Source: Gymnothorax reevesii (taxonomy: Eukaryota > Chordata > Actinopteri > Anguilliformes > Muraenidae). From it: 64,000 bases of DNA. Position 1 is the first letter of the stretch. Each line of letters opens with the position of its first letter. Positions 1 to 62,268 of this stretch are shown one piece after another. Below the pieces are notes generated by a model, which was not told the DNA's origin, searched no databases, and was given only the letters and a program-made list of their open reading frames with translations. The stretch covers positions 62,329,876 to 62,393,875 of the forward strand of contig CM056576.1 of the NCBI GenBank assembly GCA_029721435.1. The letters are read 5' to 3'. A program made the translations under genes and the position numbers.

Positions 1-1690
1 AGAGTTCCTCTGTAAATATATATTTTAGAAATTTTTATCAGTATTTTATGTGCATTGCCAGTGAGGGGTGCCAGTAATTTTGAAGCCCACTGTATAGCCG
101 AGATAAATTCATATTTTAACTTGGGCATTCAGGCTATCTGTACCAACATCAGAAAAAATTTATTTTCTTTATGTAAAATCCATTTATTTTTGTATGCATC
201 TATGAATCTTCTACGTTTCTTATCCATAGTGAGGTGTTATGAATAACAAGACATAGTTTTACAGATCATCATGAACAAAAAATAAAACTTCTGCCCGGTG
301 CCTAAAAAGCAGGAAAGTGGTATGTGGAAAATGCACGGTCAATGTGCTGTGTCTGTTGAGGGACACATATAATGACTTACGTTAACCCAAGGGCGTAATA
401 ATGGTGTTGTCATTGGTGGGGACATAATTTGCCTCCCATGCCTCCCTATGTCATGACCTAACCTACTCAAAATACAGCCTCATCAATCAGCAATGCAGTG
501 TGTTGCTTAATTTCCTCATGAAATATACCTGTCTGCCTGATGGAGACTGATCTGCAGAGCTGCTGTGTTGTGGCTGTAAAACAAAATTTATGATCAAGAA
601 ACACTACCTATTTTTGTCTCTTGTTGCATAATAATAATAATAATAATAATAATACATTTTATGCTGGCTGGCTGGCTGTTTATTGCATTAATAATACATT
701 GTCCTTCTATATTATTATTCATCTAACCATTCCATCTAAAGCCCTATTACTATTAGGACTAGTTTTATGGGGGGACGTGGGGTAAAAATGCATTCAGATG
801 CATCAACATGCATTGTTGAGATGGCGGTCAAGTGACAACTGTCACAACTCACAATAGTGCGTGGGTGAAGATCTACCCCTCTCACGTTCAGTTCTCTCGT
901 CCGAATAGGGCTAAAGATGAGCGGATTCTAAAAATTATGTAAAGATTTTCTGTTCTTATTTCACTCCACTCTAAGAGACCTTTAGCATGATTAATCTGTT
1001 TCAGTAGAATTCGTGCCAGACTGCAACGCACCCCCCCTCCAAAACGACAAGCATGGGAATGGGAAGCACGGAAGTTATTAGGCTACTGTATGCTGAGGTT
1101 TATGCTGTGCTACTGGAAAAACAATGAAATCGAGCGCTTGGAAGAGAAAATGCGTCGCGGTCTGAACAGGTTTTTACAAGACTATTTTGTGTGAGTAACT
1201 TACCATTGACTGGGTGAAATAATGTTTAATGTCCGCCTTTTTTCTTTTCCTACCCGAGTCAGACATGATTCCCCGAGCCAGCGACTGTAGACGCTGTTAT
1301 TACACTGTTATTTTTTATTTTCACCGCGTAGCCTACCAACTTACCAATGACAACCCAGTCATGATGATGGATACAGGAAGGGGAGCCAATCACAGATAGC
1401 AAGGCTGTCCCCACCAAAGACACGCCGTCTTTGAGAGGCGGAACTAAGGAGGGGAAAATTAACCTTTTGTGTCCCGAATGCCGTGCAATGCCCCATTCAA
1501 AATTGGTAAGGTGGACATTTTAAACACATCAAAATATTGGTATGGACACGTCCATAGCGTCCATACGCATTTTTACGCCCATGCGTTAACCCCTTTGTGC
1601 AGATGTAGCCGTCAACAGACATGGAGCTGCTCTATTTTTGCACGCAGTTACACTGGACTATTACTAGATGGCAGACTCAGATCAGTTATC
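1..1690. other. upstream intergenic DNA, no gene recognised
   Basis: Mostly AT-rich, unremarkable sequence. It contains a short (AAT)n microsatellite at about 629-654 and a CTGG repeat at about 666-680. A short open frame near 1102-1194 was examined and not accepted. Confidence 0.6.
629..654. repeat. (AAT)n microsatellite
   Basis: About eight uninterrupted ATA/AAT units, seen directly. Confidence 0.9.
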
Positions 1691-3905
1691 AGCTCCCACA
1701 GCTCGCGTGGTATTGGGCTCCCTGCATGCAGGCATGCGTGCGTGCATGCGTCCGTCAAAAGATTTTGCTGTATCTCCTCAACCACTTCAGTTACAGGCTC
1801 CTAATTTTTGCTGGACATGCATCTCATCAAGACCTACAAATCACGTGCCTAAAGGTGACCTTGGCCTATTTTTTCAAGGTCACTGGCCTCAAAATATCGC
1901 CAAAAACCTGAACAATTTGCTTTATCTCGTCAACTATTTCAGTTACAGGCTCCTAATCTTTACTGGACATGCATCTCATAAAGGCCTACAAATGACGTGC
2001 CTAAAGGTGACCTTGGCCTATTTTTTCCAAGGTCACTAGCCTAAAAATATCACCAAAAACCTCAACAATTTGCTTTATCTCGTCAGCTATTTCAGTTACA
2101 GGCTCCTAATTTTTACTGGACATGCATCTCATAAAGGCCTACAAATGACGTGCCTAAAGGTGACCTTGGCCTATTTTTTCCAAGGTCACTAGCCTAAAAA
2201 TATCACCAAAAACCTCAACAATTTGCTTTATCTCATCAACCATTTCAGTTACAGGCTCCTAATTTTTACTGGACATGCATCTCACCAAGACCTACAAATC
2301 ACGTGCCTAAAGGTGACCTTGGCCTATTTTTTCAAGGTCTCTGGCCTCAAAATATCACCAAAAACCTTTGCTTTATCTCATCAACAATTTCAGTTACAGG
2401 CTCCTAATTTTTTCTGGACATGCATCTCATTAGGCCCTACAAATCACTTGCCTAAAGGTGATCTTGGCCTTTTTTCAAGGTCACTGGCCTAAAAATATCA
2501 AGAAAAACTTTGACATTTTGCTGTATCTCTTCAACCATTTCAGCTACAGGCTCCTAATTTTTACTGGACATGCATCTAATAAAGGCCTACAAATGACGTG
2601 CCTAAAGGTGACCTTGGCCCTTTTTTCCGAGGTCACTAGCCTAAAAATACACAAAGAACCTCAACATTTTGCTGCATCTCATCAACTATTTCAGTTACGG
2701 ACTCGGCATGGAAATGCATCTCATAAACCCCTACAAATCACTTGCCTAAAGGTGACCTTGGCCTTTTTTCAAGGTCACTGGCCTCAAAATATCACCAAAA
2801 ACCACAACATTTTGCCTTATCTCATCAACCATTTCAGTTACAGGCTCCTAATTTTTACTGGACTTACATCTCATAAAGGCCTATAAATGATGTGCCTACA
2901 GGTGACCTTGGCCTGTTTTCTCAATGTCACTGGTCTAAAAATATCACCAAAAACTTTGACAATTTGCTTTATTTCATCAACTATTTCAGGTACAGCTCCT
3001 CATTTTTACTGGACATGCATCTCATAAAGGCCTACAAATCCACGTGCCTAAAGGTGACCTTGGCCTATTTTTTTCAAGGTCATTGGCCTAAAAATATCAC
3101 TGAAAACCTCAACAATTTGCTTTATCTCGTCAACAATTTCAGTTACAGGCTCCTAATTTTTTCTGGACATGCATCTCTTAAGGCCTTACAAATCACTTGC
3201 CTAAAGGTGACCTTGGCCTGTTTTCAAGGTCACTGGCCTAAAAATATAATGAAAAACATCGACATTTTGCTGTATCTCATCAACCATTTCAGTTACAGGC
3301 TCCTAATTTTTCCTGGACATGCATCTAATAAAGGCCTACAAATCACGTGCCTAAAGTTGACCTTGGCCTCTTTTTTCAAGATCACTGGCCTAAAAATATA
3401 ATGAAAAACATCGACATTTTGCTGTATCTCATCAACCATTTCAGTTACAGGCTCCTAATTTTTCCTGGACATACATCTAATAAAGGCCTTCAAATGACGT
3501 GCCTACAGGTGACCTTGGCCTGTTTTTTCAAGGTCACTGGTCTAAAAATATCACCAAAAACTTTGACAATTTGCTTCATTTCATCAACTATTTCAGTTAC
3601 AGGCTCCTCATTTTTACTGGACATGCATCTCATAAAGGCCTACAAATCCACGTGCCTAAAGGTGACCTTGGCCTAATTTTTTCAAGATCACTGGCCTAAA
3701 AATATCACCAAAAACTTCAACAATTTGCTTTATCTTATCAACATTTTCTGTTACAGGCTCCTAATTAGCTCCCGCTGCCCGAGTGGCACTGGAGCTATGG
3801 TATTGGGCTCCATCCGTACGAGTGTCAGTTAACAAAAACTTTGTCATTTTGTTTATCTAAATGGTGGGAGCTTCTGGGGCTGCCAGTGCCCCAGTATTTG
3901 GATAT
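1691..3905. repeat. tandem array of ~152-bp units bounded by hairpin 'heads'
   Basis: The landmark TTACAGGCTCCTAAT recurs near 1788, 1940, 2092, 2246, 2391, 2541, 2692, 2834, 2987, 3140, 3290, 3442, 3594 and 3749, giving about 13 units of 142-155 bp. Each unit has the order TTACAGGCTCCTAAT, GGACATGCATCT, TGCCTAAAGGTGACCTTGG, AAGGTCACTGGCCTAAAAAT, AACAATTTGCTTTATCTC. Related head sequences occur before the array (1691-1755) and after it (3767-3830), both containing TGGTATTGGGCTCC. The head at 3767 forms an AGCTCC...GGAGCT hairpin. GGGAGCT near 3867 may pair with AGCTCCC as a terminal inverted repeat. Open frames across the array reflect the repeats, not genes. Confidence 0.9.
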
Positions 3906-6900
3906 TCACTAGCAAGCCGAGCTCAAACATGGTTTAGACAATTAAGTCCCGTCCTTGTTTCCCAGGAATTGTATGAATTATACTCCTCAGCCAAGCCTGA
4001 TGTGCAAAATGCCGAATATCTTTGCCCATAGTATCTATCCAGTAGTTAATAACAATGATCTCTTGTGATAGAAAAAAATTGTTAACCTTTGTTACAACCA
4101 GCTCAGCTGTAGTGAGCCAGTTGTATCCCAGTAGTAGTTAAGAAAAATCAGTTTTCTGAAGCAAAAACTTGACATGTTATTGATACAACGTCATTCTACC
4201 ATCAATCATAGCCATCACATATCAAAAACGCGTAGTTCCCTACCGTGGATTTACGCGTAGATTCCTCCATCGACCAATTCAGCGCTCCTTTATATCCTCC
4301 CAAGTACTGATGGTCATAGCCAATCATTCAATTATTTACTTAGGCTCATCTGTGTAATGCACACTTATAGTTTATGCCCATGTGAAACTTCCCAGGTAAT
4401 GATGTATTGATTGACTTTTTTCTTATCCAATTTCATAGTATAAACTTTCCACAGTAGCTGAGAGGCATTGATTGGACAAACACAAAAGTATTTAAACCTT
4501 TGCGTAACAGCTAGGTAGGTTGTATTTAATTAACATTGCTCATGGTTGTGTAGCTGAAAATGACACAATTTCAAAGAAAACAAGACTTCTAAAACTGGCC
4601 TGAAGTGTTCAGTAACATTTACGAGATTTAAATGAGGTACGGACATGGACAATGGGAATTATTCCGAATGAAACGGGACTGGAGGTTTCCTTCTACCAAA
4701 TATATCTATGTCTCTGGAGGAATTAAATGAAGAAAGGGTTTTGTTTATTTTTTGAGTAAGTGCGATTTTATGTTTTTTACTTATAGCTAGTTGGCTGGCT
4801 GGCTAGCTGTTTTTTATTCTCGGTTTACCATAGCCCTAATGATCACAGAGCTTGTTTGCCACTTTGGTTAGTAAGAGTAACCGTTAGTCTAATAATAGCT
4901 ACTGCATGTAGTGGCATTTTTGTTTTTTCCAGTCATTGGAATGTCTGTTCTGTTATGAAAAAGGATATTTCAGATAGTACCGAGTTAGTGAGTTATACTT
5001 GTTCTTTATAAGGTGTGGGAAGTGTTTACATCAGGTTGCGAGCTCAGAAGTGGGAAAGGTAACATGAATATGAAAGGTAACACTCCAGAGATTATAGTCG
5101 AAGTCTGAGCATCAGTATAAATATTTCTGTGTGTGAATAAATGAAGATGGAACACAGCATAAATGAAGGATTTCATTTCTGTCCTCCAAAATTGTACTTT
5201 TTTAGAGTGAATATACCTTTTCAAATTATGTAGTTGCAGCCTGAAACCTCTAATAAACTACAGCACAACTTCTCATCATTATCTGTGCCAAATTTTATTC
5301 TAATCAACTAAGTAAATCAGAGCAATATAAGAGGGGGTTTGGTTCAGGAATTCCTAGATGGCATCTCCAAATTGGCAATTGGGTATTTTTTTTTTTTTTG
5401 TGCATTCTGAGCCATTTGAGGTTTCTTAAGTACCAAAATGTAAAACTCATTTAATTTCACTTATATCGTCGCCTCAGCATTATATTGTCCTAACTACACA
5501 TCAGTTTAATTAAGTGTTATGCATGACGAAATTTGTGGTTGCCAATTGTTCTGTCTCAGTTGAGGAAATATCGCAAACTGACCTCATTAGAGCACAGTAA
5601 AAATTTGTATATTGTCCTAAGTGCATTTTCCATTAAAGATTCAGTCGTATTTTGTCTAATATCAAAATCAAAAGGCCTTTCCATTTTATTTTGTCCTAAG
5701 AGGTGATTCAAGTTTTTTGGGAAGTTTCAATTTGTCCTAGGTCAATTTAAACCAATAGTTTTTTTTTTTTTTTTGCTTTAAGTCAAATGATTCTGATGTA
5801 AACAAAACAAAAAAGCTTTACGCATTAATCAAGAGGAAGCAGTAAAAGAAGTTATAGTCAGCTTTGACAGTGAAATGGATGAATCATCGTTGTGAGTATT
5901 TAATTGTATGAACAAACCATATGATTTTACTTCTATCCAAATATTTTTTTTAGATATAACTAAATTGTTTTCCTGTTATAAGACTTAGATTATATCGACA
6001 TCGCATGCTTTGAGACTCCGCCATAATAATATGTGCATACAAACAACTAATAATATATTAATGTAATAAGTAACTATAGATCTAATTAATCTAAGACCAT
6101 TAATCTTTGTCTCGATCGTTCAGACAAGATGTGAAATTATGCAATGAATTAGGCCCTCCTTCCCTTTTTGATTCCCTCATTGACTTTTTTTAAGCAAAGC
6201 AAACCAGGGCAGGGCAATCTTTTTGCAAGCTTTCATCTTACGACGGCAGCATTGTGTTCTACTGACATTTTTTTAGCTATGACAATTCTGATCTTGATCC
6301 TGATCATGAGCCTGATGTCAAGAGTCAAACCAGTACGCGAGTAGATATTCTTGAACCTTTCAATGAGCCTGATGACACCAATCATTGCAATAGCCCAATC
6401 ATGAGCCTGATATTTCTGCTCATGACATTCGCCACAATGATCTTGAGATAAATATAAACTAAGTTAAGTCAAAAAACACAGTACAAATTAGGCTTTTTTT
6501 GTTTCCTTTTTTCCTTCATTATGGATTGTCTTTTATTAACCTCTTTAATATAAATGATAATGATACAAATAAGAAATTTGTGATAAATTTGCCCAAAATT
6601 AAAGTTATACATCATAAAAGTTATTGCTCTTTTATTATTTCCTTTTTTTTCAGTCATTCTCAATGTGGACCTTATCGTCCCATTACTGTTGCTCTCCAGA
6701 GTAATGATTTTGAAACAGGCTCTTTGGATTCACAATTCATAGTTATTGGGGTGTTAGAAACTAACAGTCACTAAGTTGGCTTTTCATCATAATTTTTTGT
6801 TCACCTTATAATCTTCCCCACTACACCTCCATAACATTGTAGAAACTCAGAATGAATTGTACGATCATATTTTCATATGTGGCATGATGAGGGCACCACC

Positions 6901-7319
6901 AAATGTCATGGATTTACTCTGGGCACTTCGGTTTCCAGTACATCGCTTACCTCACAAATTGCACAAATGCACTCCATTGCAAGGCGTAATTCTGTCCCGA
7001 CATAAAAATTGAATGTAAATTCAATTTATTCATTCATCCATTCATACAAAACTGTATTACGTCAACTTAATCATTAAGGGTAGCTTAAAACTGAAAGGAT
7101 TCACATCTCCTCCAAGAAACAATAAATGGAGTCGAAATAAAATTAAATTGTTAAAAATGAAAGAAAACCACAAAACTCTACCTTTCAACAAGAGAGTGAA
7201 ATGAAGGCTTTACTCACTTTATGCTAACCAATTGCTATGCTGAGGTTCATTTCCTTACTTCACTCACCTCATTCAGGATGCCAGCAAATCATTGTCCATT
7301 GACACCCACATGGAAAGAA
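3906..7319. other. intergenic DNA, no gene or clear element
   Basis: AT-rich sequence with homopolymer T runs near 5386 and 5760 and repeated TTGTCCTA motifs at 5480-5735. An acidic, Asp-Pro-rich stretch around 6278-6345 is weakly reminiscent of a piggyBac-type N terminus but has no supporting transposase core. Confidence 0.4.
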
Positions 7320-7510
7320 TCTACATGAACATATATGCACATATATGAAAGCTATATGCCGCATATATGCAGCATATGTGCCGCATATAGGCCAAATTCA
7401 AGTGCATATATGTGCTTATAGAGGGCATATAGGTCTCCTATATTGCTTCTTTATTTCCACATATACGCCATATATGTACATAGGCCTACAAGGTATATGT
7501 CTCCTATATA
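7320..7510. repeat. CATATATG/CATATAGG-rich degenerate repeat
   Basis: Dense, irregularly spaced copies of GCATATATG, CATATAGG and related palindromic hexamers over about 190 bp. No fixed period was found. Confidence 0.6.
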
Positions 7511-8602
7511 GCTCAAATAACCAGTGGCAGGTTCTGTTTGTCATACCTATTGCATGGCTCATATCTAACTTTTGCAACTGTCATACCTGATGCCTAGCTC
7601 ATATTTTCATTCTCGTGGTAATATCTGCATATTAGTCCAAAGTCCCTTACAGAAATAACAAGAATTTCATGCAGTAACTTATTAATCGCATGTGAACACG
7701 TGAAATTGGAATCACATTTGATCATAAATACATGTTAAGATGTGACAATGGCATGTTATGTGTAAACCAGTCATTATTAACTATGGCAAGTCAGAGGAGA
7801 CAAAAAGCTATGATATCAACATATATATCTAATACCACTTGTTGCATTTCATTTTTTTCCTGAAACATTAACAATACCAAGGTCATCAATTCTTTCTTGA
7901 CCATACTTATTTCCATTCTATGAAGATTGAGTTGTGTATTGTGGAAGAGAAGGAAATGTATTAAAACAAAATTGTTTGATTATGTTTATTTCATCAATTA
8001 AGCATTTTTTCAAGTTAAAGTCACTGCCAGATTCACCACAGTATATAAAATTGGATTCACATCATTACAGCTCATACGCATCCATTGAAAGGTTATACAC
8101 TACACTGTTACATCCACCAAATGCTATGTTTTCTATCTAGTCTGTAATGCAGTTTCTAGATGAATATGGCTCTGAAGTCCTTAGCCTAAATGCAGCAAAA
8201 TAAAACAAAAATAACAAAATAAAAGTACACAGAAGAACATAAATTCAAGCAAACATGCCTTTCAAAAGTTATTTTCATCCCCACATCTATCTGAGCATTT
8301 CACTGTGGTTAATGAATTTGAAGACAAAGTCTACATTTCTTTTTACAATTTTAATGAACAGATACTTGTCTTTTATCTGAGATTCATGAATAGCAAATAA
8401 ATGTCCCAGACTTTTTCCTTCAGGGATAAAAACAAGCCCCTGACATCAACATTTTGTTTCTCCTCACTTTGCAGGTATAAATAGACATTGTGATTGTCCC
8501 TTTACAGCGTTTAATTTATTTTTAAGAGATAGTACATTTCAACGAGTTTTGATGACATAATGTCTAACCATCTTGAAAGTACTCAACGATAGTATGTGCG
8601 AG
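7511..8602. other. intergenic DNA, nothing recognised
   Basis: AT-rich sequence with no repeat boundary, coding exon or RNA gene visible. Confidence 0.5.
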
Positions 8603-8604
8603 TA

Positions 8605-10200
8605 CAACCCCAATTCCGAAATAGTTGGGACAAAGTGTAAATTGTGAATAAAATCAAAATGCAATGACTTTCAGATCACATGAGCCAATATGTTATTTAC
8701 AATAGAACATAGATAACCTTTCAAATGTTGAAAGTGAGACATTTTACATTTTTATCCACAAAATGAGCTTATTTCAAATTTTCTGGCTGCAAAAGGTCTC
8801 AAAAAAGTTGGGACACAGGCAAAAAAGGGCTGAAAAGCAATTAATAGATCAGAGAATCAGCTTAAAGAACATTTAGCAAGTAATTACGTAAACTGGCATG
8901 AGGTGTGTAACATGATTGGCAATAAAAGGGATGTCTCAGAGAGGCTGAGTCTCTCAGAAGTAAAGTTGGCCAGAGGCTCTCCAACCTGTGAAGGCTTGCG
9001 TAAAAAAATTGTGGAACTTAAAAAACAATGTTCCTTAACGTCAAATTGCAAAGGCTTTGAAGATCTCATCATCGACAGTGCATAACATCATCAAACGATT
9101 CAGAGAAACTGGAAAAATCTCTGTGCGTAAGCGCAAGGCCAAAGCCCTTGACTGGATGCCTGCGATCTTCAGGCCCTCAGATGCCACTGCTTCACTCATC
9201 GACATGATTCTGTCATTGACATTAATAAATGGGCCCAGGAATACTTCAAGAAAACACTGTCTGTAAACAGAGTCCGCTGTGCCATCCACAGATGCCACCT
9301 AAAACTCTATCATTCAAAAAGGAAGTCATTGTTGAGCATGATCCAAAAGCACTGCCGTGTTCTGTGGGCCAAGGCTTATTTTAAATGGGCTGTCGCAAAG
9401 TGCCCTGTGGTCAGATGAGTCCAAATTTGACATTCTTGTTGGAAATCGTGGGCGTTGTCTCCTCTGGGCTAAAGAGGAGAAAGGCCACCCCTCCTGTACT
9501 CAGCTTTCAGTTCAAAAGCCAGCATCTCTGACGGTATTGGGATGCACTAGTGCATATGGTGTGGGACCGTTGCATGTTTTAAAAAGCACCATGAATGCTG
9601 AAAGGTATATAAAGGTTTTAGAGCAACATATGCTCACTTCCAGATGACATCTATTCCAGGGAAGGTCTTGTGTATTTCAGCAGGACAATGCAAAACCACA
9701 TACTGCAGCCATTACAACAGCATGGCTTTGTAGTAGAAGGGTCCGTGTGCTGAGCTGGCCTGCCTGCAGTCCTGATCTTTCACCGATTGAAAACATTTGG
9801 CGCGTTATTAACGGAAAAGTCCTTCAAAAGTAGACCCAAAACTCTCCAGCAGCGGGAAGCCTGTTTTAAACAAGAGTGGGATCAAATTCCAATGGCTAAA
9901 CCCAAGAAACCTGTCTCCTCAATGCCCAGACACCTCCACTCTGTGATAAAAAGAAGAGGGGATACTACACCATAGTAAACAGGCCCCTGTCCCAACTTTT
10001 TTGAGACCTGTAGCAGCCATCAAATTTGAAATGATTTTTCATTTTGTGGATAAAATTGTAAAATTTCTCAGTTTCAACATTTGCTATGTTATCTCAGTTC
10101 TATTGTGAATAAGATACTGGCTGGAGTAATTTGAAAGTCATTGCATTTTGATTTTATTCACAATTTACACTTTGTCCCATCTATTTCGTAATTGGGGTTG
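8605..10200 (+). mobile_element. Tc1/mariner-like transposon, copy A
   Basis: The 5' end CAACCCCAATTCCGAAATAG is inverted at the 3' end (...CGTAATTGGGGTTG), with TA on both sides (8603-8604, 10201-10202). Length 1596 bp. The termini continue as inverted repeats for roughly 100 bp or more (TTGGGACAAAGTGTAAATTG). Copies of the same or closely related ends occur at 22039 and 57905. Confidence 0.93.
8905..9975 (+). pseudogene. Tc1-like DD34E transposase, decayed (copy A)
   Basis: The transposase would cut and paste the surrounding element. Recognisable pieces in several frames: STVHNIIKRFRETGKISV (helix-turn-helix region, ~9072-9125), [20 protein letters not shown] (first catalytic Asp, ~9411-9470), [10 protein letters not shown] (~9618), QQDNAKPHTAA (second Asp, ~9680), and SPIENIWR (Glu, ~9781). 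Frameshifts between these pieces and missing residues in the N-terminal part make it non-functional. Confidence 0.9.
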
Positions 10201-10379
10201 TATTAACGCGTTTGAAATTCAGTACAGCCTACTTGAGAAAATTTTTTAGTTCTTTCCCTCAATTGACGATAATTGTCACGACCGTCAGCAAAGAAAATTC
10301 AATGGCATGCACACATGAGCAAACCGGCAAAGAAAATGTGCCAAAGAAAATTTGCCCTTGTGTACAAGGCTATCCTGCC

Positions 10380-11200
10380 AATATTCTGTTCTACTCTCCA
10401 GTCCAGCAGGTGGCAGTAATGATTCAAAGCTAATTTTCTAGAAACAAAGTCAAACAAAAAGAAGCAGAACATGGCCAATCACGAAAACAAACAAACGTGA
10501 CGGGCAACAGACGCACGATCACGTTGCCGAGTATAACTGCATTTGGATTCTCTAAACAGCACGGTTGACCTCCTTGGGCGTTATGAATTCCACTTTTCGC
10601 CTTTACCTTACCCCGTGACTTTTTATATCTTGGCTGAAGAAACGTGGTCAGGGATTAGATGATGGGACGCAGTTTTTTGGCAATTTGAACGCAGCCAGAA
10701 GCCAGGCACTTGGCTCGGAGCTTCAGCCGTCATTGTACGTCATTCACGCGCAAACACTCACGAAGGACCCCTACGATTATGCGTTCAGCGAACAAATTTG
10801 AATGTGGGAAAAATTGGTTGATTTTGAGTAAATTCTAGTCTTCCCGGTGGAACGCCAGGCTTTGTGCTTACCAAATATTTCGGGGTTTCCTCTGTGTAAC
10901 CAGACCAGCTGGGATACGATGGGATAAATACGTTGTAGTCTTTTTGCTGGGTAGTTAAAGTTAATAACGATAGCGTTAGCGGGATAGCTGCGTTTTTAGT
11001 CGAAGTGGCCAACATTTGCTTGCCAGCCTTCGTGACTTGTTTTCTATTTTGTGCGCGTCGGCTGGCATGTAGGCTACTGAATATCATTGAATATATCGTT
11101 ATCTAAATTTAGCTGCATAATTTAGATTGACGCATATTTGGGGAAGGAGAGATCTGTGCACTGTAGCTAACCAACTGACAAGTAAGCTACTGGGATCACG
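10380..11200 (+). promoter_or_regulatory. probable CMTR1 promoter / 5'UTR region
   Basis: This stretch lies between the Tc1 element ending at 10200 and the start-codon exon. It is free of recognisable transposon sequence, and 10480-10760 has clearly more CpG than the AT-rich surroundings. No TATA box, TSS or first-exon donor could be fixed. Placement is inferred from position and composition only. Confidence 0.35.
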
Positions 11201-11957
11201 TTGACTGGTGGGTGCGAAACTCATGGTCCAAGACAATGTACTGATGTAACCTTAACTGCCATTTGTGTAATTCGCACCATTACTGAAAAGTCTAACCCCT
11301 TCCCTGTCTACCATTGGACGGTTTTGTACGTACCGTACTACTTACAGTAGACTGTTTACTTGGTAACTTGTCAAGATGAGGACTCTTCGCTAACCAGTTT
11401 GCCATGACTTTTCATGCAACCGGAAATCCTTGGTTAAGTTCCTCGGAGGACAGTCTTTGTGCTCGATAGCTGCTTATTTATTGATAGCAACACCATTATT
11501 CTTAGTACGGATCATGTCAGCTTGAAGGCGTACTCCTCGCATACACGAGAAATGTCCATGTCTCGCATACCAGAAAAGCCAATACCATAACTTCAGCGGC
11601 TCGAAGAAATGGGTTGGACATTTGTCGTACATAGGATGAGTCTGCCCACAAATTTACATGATCTGCTTGTACTTTGACAGTTTTGCTCATTATCATAATT
11701 TTAGATGCACGCCATTGAAGATGCTTGACGTTTATGTACGTCCATTGAGAAAACTCCGTCAGTCATAGTTGCATTCTTAGATGTAGTGCAAGGACGTTTT
11801 TGTAAACTATTCACATGAAATTAATGTCTACCATTGCGTTTTTCTGTCCTGATGCTGATTCCTGTGTGTATGAGAGAGTGAGTTGGTCATGACCAGTATT
11901 GGTGGAAAATATGAGCTGCCTCTTGCTGCATATTTGTTTGTGTGGGTTTTTACCCAG

Positions 11958-61335
<49,378 letters not shown>

Positions 61336-61613
61336 GTTTGTCCAGTTTTAGTAATTCAGTCTATTTAGGAGCTATGACAATATTTTCCTCTGTGACAGTC
61401 ATCTCACACACTTTACAGCCATTGTCTCATTCTCATAATAGGTCTATTTTCAGTCACCACCACTTCTATTGTCTTACCTAATGGATACCAGACCCCGAAA
61501 AATTATATATTTGTCGCATTTACATTTATATGTAAGGGATAATTAACGAGAACGTGTGCATTCCACGGTTTTAATGCACGACGCGGAGGCAAATAACCAC
61601 CCAACGCGAAGCG

Positions 61614-62268
61614 GATTATACCATGGTCAATCACGAGCAATATCAACTCGCAGCATTCAGAAGTTTTTGGTGAAAGTTTTGCATTTGCACTAAAAAAAAA
61701 ATACCCAATAGCCTACTGTAGGCAAAGTTAAATTGAACCAGCTATCTTAGTTCATCTTACGTTCATGGAGAAAAAATGTTTTGCACAAGCTTACATCCGT
61801 TTACCAGCTGAATTGATAACGGATTCCAGCTGAAATGGAGATTATTCATAACGCAACATTATGTGCGATTATGCTGACTGTAGCTAACTTGCTACCCAGC
61901 ACGTAGCGAACTGTCAGCAGTTGCTGACACATGAAGTGGACACGTTCGCTTCCTTTAATGAATAAAGCCTGATTACTTCGCTGCTATAATATTTCCGGTC
62001 ATTATCGCTTGAGTACCTATAGTTAACCGCCCCGCAGGACGCAACTTATGTGATGCCGCTAAATTTACTGGAGATAAATGAGCAGCTAGGTTACCGTTGT
62101 ACCTAGCCGAATACCAGGTCTAAAAACGTTGCTAGGGTTACAAGTGGGCTTGTGGATGAATTTCGAATGGTGAAACGACCGTAGCCGAACTACCTGTGCG
62201 GTTCAACGGTTTTAATGCATACCTGCCAGCCAATCAGAAAAAGGTATTCACCCAGACCATGGTATAAT
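61614..62268. repeat. candidate MITE with ATTATACCATGGTC inverted ends
   Basis: ATTATACCATGGTC (61615-61628) and GACCATGGTATAAT (62255-62268) are perfect inverted copies about 640 bp apart, with GGTTTTAATGCA near each side (61567, 62210). No target duplication was fixed. It lies in intron 18. Confidence 0.6.

Noticed and set aside
1102..1194. Short frame reading MLCYWKNNEIERLEEKMRRG... followed by GTGAGT
   Set aside because: The composition looks coding and a donor-like site follows, but there is no acceptor, no neighbouring exon and no recognised family.
2223..3699. Several open frames of 66-169 codons through the ~152-bp array
   Set aside because: They exist because the unit length and low stop density repeat the same peptide (for example KVTLAYFF, LLYLINHFSYRLLIF). 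Indels between units shift frames freely and there is no start context or conserved domain.
1788..3765. CRISPR-like array
   Set aside because: The units are contiguous satellite-type copies of ~152 bp with no unique spacers, in a vertebrate genome.
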